10,121 bases of DNA. It comes from an uncultured Mycoplasmatota bacterium. Lineage in GTDB: Bacteria > Bacillota_I > Bacilli_A > RF39 > UBA660. A program made the translations under genes and the position numbers. Positions 6,633 through 10,121 of the stretch are shown here, one piece after another. How positions within the stretch are numbered: the stretch's first letter is position 1; every line of letters begins with the position of its first letter. The notes beneath the pieces are model-generated. The model had not been told where the DNA came from. It did not search any database and saw only the letters and a program-made list of their open reading frames with translations. The stretch lies in assembly GCA_900553765.1 (NCBI GenBank), contig USET01000036.1, positions 1-10,121 of the forward strand. Reading direction: 5' to 3'.

Positions 6633-6741
6633 TAGTACCGTAGACAGTGGGAGCGAAAGCTTAAAATTTTCCTACCGAGGAACTTAAGATTAAGTCTTTG
6701 GAACTCCTGCGGTAACTCGTGGGAGTTTTTATACGGTGCTA
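6633..6741 (+). promoter_or_regulatory. L10 leader with transcription attenuator
   Basis: The element between the promoter and rplJ contains GTAGACAG, an AAAGCTTAAAA stretch and CCTACCGAGG, as in L10 leaders of other bacteria. A closing helix joins TAGTACCGTA (6633-6642) to TACGGTGCTA (6732-6741) with one wobble. GTGGGA (6647-6652) pairs with TCCTAC (6670-6675). TACCG (6673-6677) can pair with CGGTA (6710-6714), which would disrupt the terminator hairpin at 6702-6730 and so act as an antiterminator. L10, probably with L12, is expected to bind here and repress its own operon. Confidence 0.8.
6702..6730 (+). terminator. Attenuator terminator in the L10 leader
   Basis: AACTCCTGCG (6702-6711) pairs with CGTGGGAGTT (6718-6727), 10 bp with two G-T wobbles, around a GTAACT loop. 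The 3' arm continues into TTTTTAT. Its place inside the leader, before the rplJ start, marks it as a conditional terminator. Confidence 0.75.
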
Positions 6742-6764
6742 CACTTGAGAAAGAGAGGTGTAGT

Positions 6765-7259
6765 ATGGCAAATCAAAAGATTTTAGAGCAAAAACAAAAA
6801 ATCGTTGAGGAAATCGCAGAAAATGTAAAAAATGCTTCATCTGTCGTATTCTTTGAGTATGCAAAATTAACAGATGCAGACATGAAAACAATCCGTAGAA
6901 AATTACGTGAATGTGATTCAGAGTTAAAGATTTATAAAAATACTTTAACGAAGAGAGCATTAGATACATTAGATATCAATCTCGATGATGAATTAGTTGG
7001 TCCAAAAGCGATCGCATTTGGTAGCGATGCAGTTGCGCCAATTAAAGTGTTAAATGACTTTGCAAAGACGAACGATGCACTACAATTGAAGGTGGGAATC
7101 GTCGATGGAGAAATCGCAGATCTTGCAATGTTAAAAGAGCTTGCTTCTATCCCATCAAGAGAAGGATTACTTACAATGCTTGCAGGTGGTCTTATGGGAA
7201 CAGTACGCGACTTATCAATTTGCTTAGACTTATACAGTCAACAATTAGAAGAAAAATAA
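6765..7259 (+). CDS. rplJ: 50S ribosomal protein L10
   Basis: A 164-residue protein of normal length. The N-terminal rRNA-binding domain includes SSVVFFEYAKLTDADMKTIR and the KIYKNTLTKRALD segment. The C-terminal helix (about residues 135-163) would carry the L12 dimers of the ribosomal stalk. The SD is AGAGAGGTG (6752-6760) before ATG 6765. It is followed 39 nt later by rplL, its binding partner. Confidence 0.97.
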   Translation: MANQKILEQKQKIVEEIAENVKNASSVVFFEYAKLTDADMKTIRRKLRECDSELKIYKNTLTKRALDTLDINLDDELVGPKAIAFGSDAVAPIKVLNDFAKTNDALQLKVGIVDGEIADLAMLKELASIPSREGLLTMLAGGLMGTVRDLSICLDLYSQQLEEK

Positions 7260-7298
7260 TAAATGAATAAATTAAATTAAGAAAGAGGAGGAAAGAAA

Positions 7299-7670
7299 AT
7301 GGCAAAAATTACAAAAGAAGATTTTATTAACAGCTTAAAAGAAATGACAATTCTTGAAGTTAAAGAATTAGTAGATGCAATGAAAGAGGAATTTGGTGTA
7401 GATCCAAGTGCGGTAGCAGTTGCTGCAGCTCCTGCTGCTGGTGAGGCTGCTTCAGAAGGACCAAGCACAGTTAACGTAGTATTAACTTCAGCTGGTGCTA
7501 ACAAAATCGCTGTTATCAAGATTGTTCGTGACATCACTGGTTTAGGATTAAAAGAAGCTAAAGCAATCGCTGATAATGGTGGAGCTGTTAAAGAAAACGT
7601 TTCTACTGAAGAAGCTAACGAATTAAAAGCAAAATTCGAAGAAGCTGGAGCTACTGTAGAATTACAATAA
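7299..7670 (+). CDS. rplL: 50S ribosomal protein L7/L12
   Basis: A 123-residue protein of normal length. The N-terminal dimerisation and L10-binding domain spans about residues 1-33. An Ala/Pro-rich hinge follows at about 36-53 (AVAVAAAPAAGEAASEGPST). The C-terminal factor-binding domain spans about 55-123 with the conserved KIAVIKIVRDITGLGLKEAK. The stalk recruits translational GTPases. A strong GAGGAGG site precedes ATG 7299. It is co-transcribed with rplJ. Confidence 0.97.
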   Translation: MAKITKEDFINSLKEMTILEVKELVDAMKEEFGVDPSAVAVAAAPAAGEAASEGPSTVNVVLTSAGANKIAVIKIVRDITGLGLKEAKAIADNGGAVKENVSTEEANELKAKFEEAGATVELQ

Positions 7671-7684
7671 TGATATTTATGGGT

Positions 7685-7731
7685 AGGCCTGTACTAAGAT
7701 TTTTAGTATGGGCTTTCACCGTTTATGAAAG
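7685..7731 (+). promoter_or_regulatory. Hairpins between rplL and the methyltransferase gene (possible attenuator or processing site)
   Basis: A 13-bp stem with three wobbles (7685-7697 with 7703-7715, loop GATTT) starts 15 nt after the rplL stop. A second hairpin overlaps its end: CTTTCA 7713-7718 with TGAAAG 7726-7731. The first resembles a terminator stem but has only a short CTTTC tail, so partial termination or an RNA processing site is more likely than full termination. Such an element would lower expression of downstream genes relative to the abundant L12. Confidence 0.45.
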
Positions 7732-7741
7732 GGTGTTAAAA

Positions 7742-7801
7742 ATGGGATATTGTCAAGTGACGATAGACCGATTTTTTACCTTTGAATCAGATGATAAGTA
7801 G
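7742..7801 (+). CDS. Possible 19-residue leader ORF before the methyltransferase gene
   Basis: ATG 7742 opens a frame encoding MGYCQVTIDRFFTFESDDK. AAAGGGTG (7728-7735) lies at good SD spacing. Its TAG stop (7799-7801) overlaps the SD of the methyltransferase gene (TAGGGA) and ends 8 nt before that gene's ATG. This geometry would allow translational coupling. No homologue is recognised, and an ORF this short can arise by chance. Confidence 0.3.
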   Translation: MGYCQVTIDRFFTFESDDK

Positions 7802-7808
7802 GGATGAT

Positions 7809-8399
7809 ATGGGACATTATTTTGAAAATGATGCAACCTTGAAAAGTGACAAACGAAAGACGAACATTCGAATTCGAAATCTAGAATATACATTTTATAC
7901 GGATTCTGGTGTGTTTGCTAAAAAAGGATTGGACTTAGGAACACATGTTTTGCTAGATACGATCCCACTAGAAAAGTGGAGTGGAGATATTTTAGATTTG
8001 GGATGCGGATATGGTCCGATTGGTATTTGTATCAAAAAAGAACGACCTATTGTTACGGTAGATATGTCGGATGTGAACGAAAGAGCATTATCGCTTGCTT
8101 TAGAAAATGCAAAAGCAAACGATGTGGAGGTAAATATTTTTACAAGCGATGGATACGAAAAAATTGACAAACAATATGATGTGATCGTAAGTAATCCACC
8201 GATTCGGGTAGGAAAAGAAATTCTTTATCAGTTATTGTTTGGAGCGAAGGAACATCTGAAAGAACGTGGCGAGTTATGGATCGTGATTCATAAGGATCAA
8301 GGAGCGAAAAGTACCGCGAAAGCGTTAGAAAAAGAATATGAAGTGGAAATAAGAAATAAATCGCGTGGTTTTTTTATAATTCGAGCAGTGAAGCGTTGA
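7809..8399 (+). CDS. ybxB: RsmC/YbxB-like class I methyltransferase (16S rRNA guanine-N2)
   Basis: A 196-residue protein resembling the YbxB protein encoded between rplL and rpoB in Bacillus. It has the N-terminal HYFENDATLKSDKR and DSGVFAKKGLDLG stretches of that family. The SAM-binding motif I is DLGCGYGPIG (residues 63-72). The NPPIRVG motif (129-135) is typical of N2-guanine methyltransferases. RGELWIVIHKDQGA and the closing RGFFIIRAVKR follow. It probably methylates 16S rRNA at the RsmC site; the exact target is not proven for the short single-domain form. ATG 7809 is chosen for its SD (TAGGGA, 7799-7804) and homology. TTG 7782 and ATG 7791 in the same frame have weaker support. The TGA stop lies within the -35 element of the rpoB promoter. 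Confidence 0.9.
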   Translation: MGHYFENDATLKSDKRKTNIRIRNLEYTFYTDSGVFAKKGLDLGTHVLLDTIPLEKWSGDILDLGCGYGPIGICIKKERPIVTVDMSDVNERALSLALENAKANDVEVNIFTSDGYEKIDKQYDVIVSNPPIRVGKEILYQLLFGAKEHLKERGELWIVIHKDQGAKSTAKALEKEYEVEIRNKSRGFFIIRAVKR

Positions 8400-8424
8400 C
8401 AATTTGCACGTGTTCTGCTAAAAT
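8396..8424 (+). promoter_or_regulatory. Consensus sigma-A promoter for rpoB
   Basis: TTGACA (8396-8401), a 17-nt spacer and TAAAAT (8419-8424), with an extended -10 TG at 8416-8417. The -35 contains the TGA stop of the methyltransferase gene. It should start transcription near 8431 and give a leader of about 65 nt. Confidence 0.85.
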
Positions 8425-8436
8425 TATAAATTGGCG

Positions 8437-8461
8437 ACATGTACTTATGGAGAGTATATGT
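8437..8461 (+). promoter_or_regulatory. Hairpin in the rpoB leader
   Basis: ACATGTACT (8437-8445) pairs with AGTATATGT (8453-8461), 9 bp with one wobble, around the loop TATGGAG. It would lie a few bases from the mRNA 5' end, where it could stabilise the message. It has no T tract and is not a terminator. No regulator is recognised. Confidence 0.35.
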
Positions 8462-8496
8462 AATTTGTGTTTTACGATAGGTATAGGGGTGAATAA

Positions 8497-10121
8497 ATGG
8501 CTTACACAGTACAAAAATATGGTGATCACCGTGAAAGAAGAAATTACGCAAAAACTAAGAACGCAATTGAACTCGGTAATTTGCTAGAAATTCAAAAAAA
8601 ATCTTATGATTGGTTTATTACGAAAGGAATTCAAGAGGTATTCGACGATATTTTTCCAGTAGAGAGCTTTACTGGAAATCTTTCGCTTGAATTTGGAGAG
8701 TATTCTTTCGAAGAGCCAAGATACTCAATGAAAGGTTGCAAGGAAAGATATGCAACTTATGCTGCACCTTTAAAGGTACAAGCAAGACTTTTCAATCAAG
8801 AAACTGGAGAAGTCAAAGAACAAGAAATCTACTTGGGAGATATGCCGATTATGACGGAGAGTGGTACGTTCATTATCAATGGAGCAGAACGTGTTATTGT
8901 CTCTCAATTAGTACGTAGTCCAAGTGCATACTATGGACGTGAAATCGACAAAAACGAACGTGTTGTCGTTACAAGTCAAATTATTCCAACAAGAGGAACA
9001 TGGTTAGAGTACGAAACAGATGCGAGAGATGTCATCTACGTTCGTATTGACCGTACGAGAAAAGTTCCAATCACGACGTTATTACGTGCATTAGGACTTT
9101 CAAACGATGAGGATATTATCGCTTTATTTGGAGAAGATCCATATCTTGAGAGAACTTTAGAAAAAGATGCGAACAAGAACAAAGATGAAGCGTTAATTGA
9201 TATTCACTCAAAGTTACGCCCAGGAGAGCCATCTACATTAGATAGTGCGAAGAACCAATTAATCAGTCGTTTCTTCGATTCTTTCCGCTATGATTTAGCA
9301 CGTGTTGGACGTTATAAGTTCAATCGTAAGTTAGATGTTTGCGATCGTTTACTCGGATGTAAATTAGCGCAAGATATCATCGTAGATGGAGAGACGAAAT
9401 TCGAAAAAGGGACACTTGTCACAAAAGAAGTACTTGCTGAATTACGTGGTATCATGAGTGCTGGATACGGAGTAAAAGAAGTTGCAATCAACGAAGATTT
9501 AGATACTTATAATAAAGTACAAATCGTAGAAGTTTACTCTAAGAAGAATCCAGAGAAGATCGTTCGTATCATCGGTAATGATCAAACGATCGATGTAAAA
9601 CGTTTAACGATTTCAGATGTATATGCATCTGTGTCATATTATTTAAATTTACTTGAAGGAATCGGATCATTTGACGAGATCGATCACTTGTCAAATCGTC
9701 GTGTACGTCAAGTAGGAGAACTTTTACAGAACCAATTCCGTATTGGAATCAGTCGTATCGAAAGAGTAATCCGTGATAGAATGTCAACGCAAGATATCGA
9801 AGAGGTGACTCCAAAATCTTTGATTAACATTCGCCCATTAACTGCTAGTATTAAAGAGTTCTTTGGTAGTAGCCAGTTATCACAATTCATGGATCAAACA
9901 AACCCAGTAGCAGAGCTTACGAACAAACGTCGTCTATCTAGTTTAGGACCTGGTGGATTATCTCGAGATCGTGCCGGAATGGAAGTGCGTGACGTTAACC
10001 CATCTCACTATGGACGTCTTTGTCCAATCGAGTCACCAGAAGGACCAAACATCGGACTTATCACATCACTTTCAAGTTATGCGAAAGTAAATGATTATGG
10101 ATTTATCATGACGCCATACCG
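8497..10121 (+). CDS. rpoB: DNA-directed RNA polymerase subunit beta (3' partial)
   Basis: The first 541 codons are visible and the frame runs off the right edge. It starts MAYTVQKYGDHRERRNYAK after AGGGGTGA (8485-8492). The protrusion and lobe regions are recognised by EIYLGDMPIMTESGTFIING, SQLVRSPSAYYG and KLDVCDRLLG. The fork region with the rifampicin pocket spans about residues 455-490 (FFGSSQLSQFMDQTNP, then AELTNKRRLSSLGPGGLSRD). VRDVNPSHYGRLCPIESPEG follows. Canonical contacts are kept at Q463, D466, R479 and S481 (E. coli 513, 516, 529, 531). E. coli His526 is replaced by Asn476 (codon AAC, 9922-9924). rpoC would be expected downstream. The beta subunit forms half of the catalytic cleft of RNA polymerase. 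Confidence 0.98.
   Translation, partial: MAYTVQKYGDHRERRNYAKTKNAIELGNLLEIQKKSYDWFITKGIQEVFDDIFPVESFTGNLSLEFGEYSFEEPRYSMKGCKERYATYAAPLKVQARLFNQETGEVKEQEIYLGDMPIMTESGTFIINGAERVIVSQLVRSPSAYYGREIDKNERVVVTSQIIPTRGTWLEYETDARDVIYVRIDRTRKVPITTLLRALGLSNDEDIIALFGEDPYLERTLEKDANKNKDEALIDIHSKLRPGEPSTLDSAKNQLISRFFDSFRYDLARVGRYKFNRKLDVCDRLLGCKLAQDIIVDGETKFEKGTLVTKEVLAELRGIMSAGYGVKEVAINEDLDTYNKVQIVEVYSKKNPEKIVRIIGNDQTIDVKRLTISDVYASVSYYLNLLEGIGSFDEIDHLSNRRVRQVGELLQNQFRIGISRIERVIRDRMSTQDIEEVTPKSLINIRPLTASIKEFFGSSQLSQFMDQTNPVAELTNKRRLSSLGPGGLSRDRAGMEVRDVNPSHYGRLCPIESPEGPNIGLITSLSSYAKVNDYGFIMTPY

Noticed and set aside
7976..8167. A 63-codon frame inside the methyltransferase gene
   Set aside because: It overlaps the motif I region of a clear gene in another frame and its translation resembles no known family.
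8396..8587. A 63-codon frame across the rpoB promoter and start
   Set aside because: It overlaps the promoter, leader and first codons of rpoB in another frame, with no ribosome binding site of its own at the proposed start.

Overview
The window comes from a low-GC Gram-positive bacterium using the standard genetic code: TGA acts as a stop in the BrkB-like gene and in the methyltransferase gene, and TGG codes for Trp. The gene order secE-nusG-rplK-rplA-rplJ-rplL-ybxB-rpoB is the Firmicutes arrangement. The RpoB rifampicin region has Asn where most bacteria have His, a state known from Mollicutes. Together these suggest a Firmicute near the Mollicutes, such as an Erysipelotrichia member. That placement is inference.

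Layout. (1) Positions 3-2865 hold the 3' part of a membrane sensor (two periplasmic-binding-protein-like domains, one membrane segment, a GGDEF domain with a degenerate NGNEF signature), followed 28 nt later by a BrkB/YihY-family membrane protein. (2) Positions 2863-3018 form a gap with many nested complementary segments ending in an intrinsic terminator. (3) Positions 3043-4414 hold a promoter and two tandem type IV pilin-like genes. The second carries a C-terminal BspA-like leucine-rich-repeat domain. (4) Positions 4448-5256 hold a strong promoter, secE (59 codons) and nusG. (5) Positions 5267-6595 hold a promoter, an L1-type leader, rplK, a second L1-type leader and rplA. (6) A consensus promoter inside the end of rplA drives an L10 leader with an attenuator, then rplJ and rplL. 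(7) A terminator-like hairpin and a possible 19-codon ORF precede the RsmC-like methyltransferase gene. (8) A consensus promoter overlapping that gene's stop codon drives rpoB, which runs off the window with 541 complete codons visible.

The right half is the core translation/transcription cluster: protein export (SecE), elongation control (NusG), the L11/L1 and L10/L12 ribosomal stalks, an rRNA methyltransferase and RNA polymerase beta. Each transcription block has its own sigma-A promoter, and ribosomal-protein feedback sites are visible in the leaders. The left half is accessory: membrane sensing and surface pilin-like proteins. The main points of interest are the pilin-LRR fusion, the Asn at the rifampicin site, the folded region before the pilin genes, and the paired L1-like leaders. 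I saw no mobile element, CRISPR array, tRNA or rRNA.
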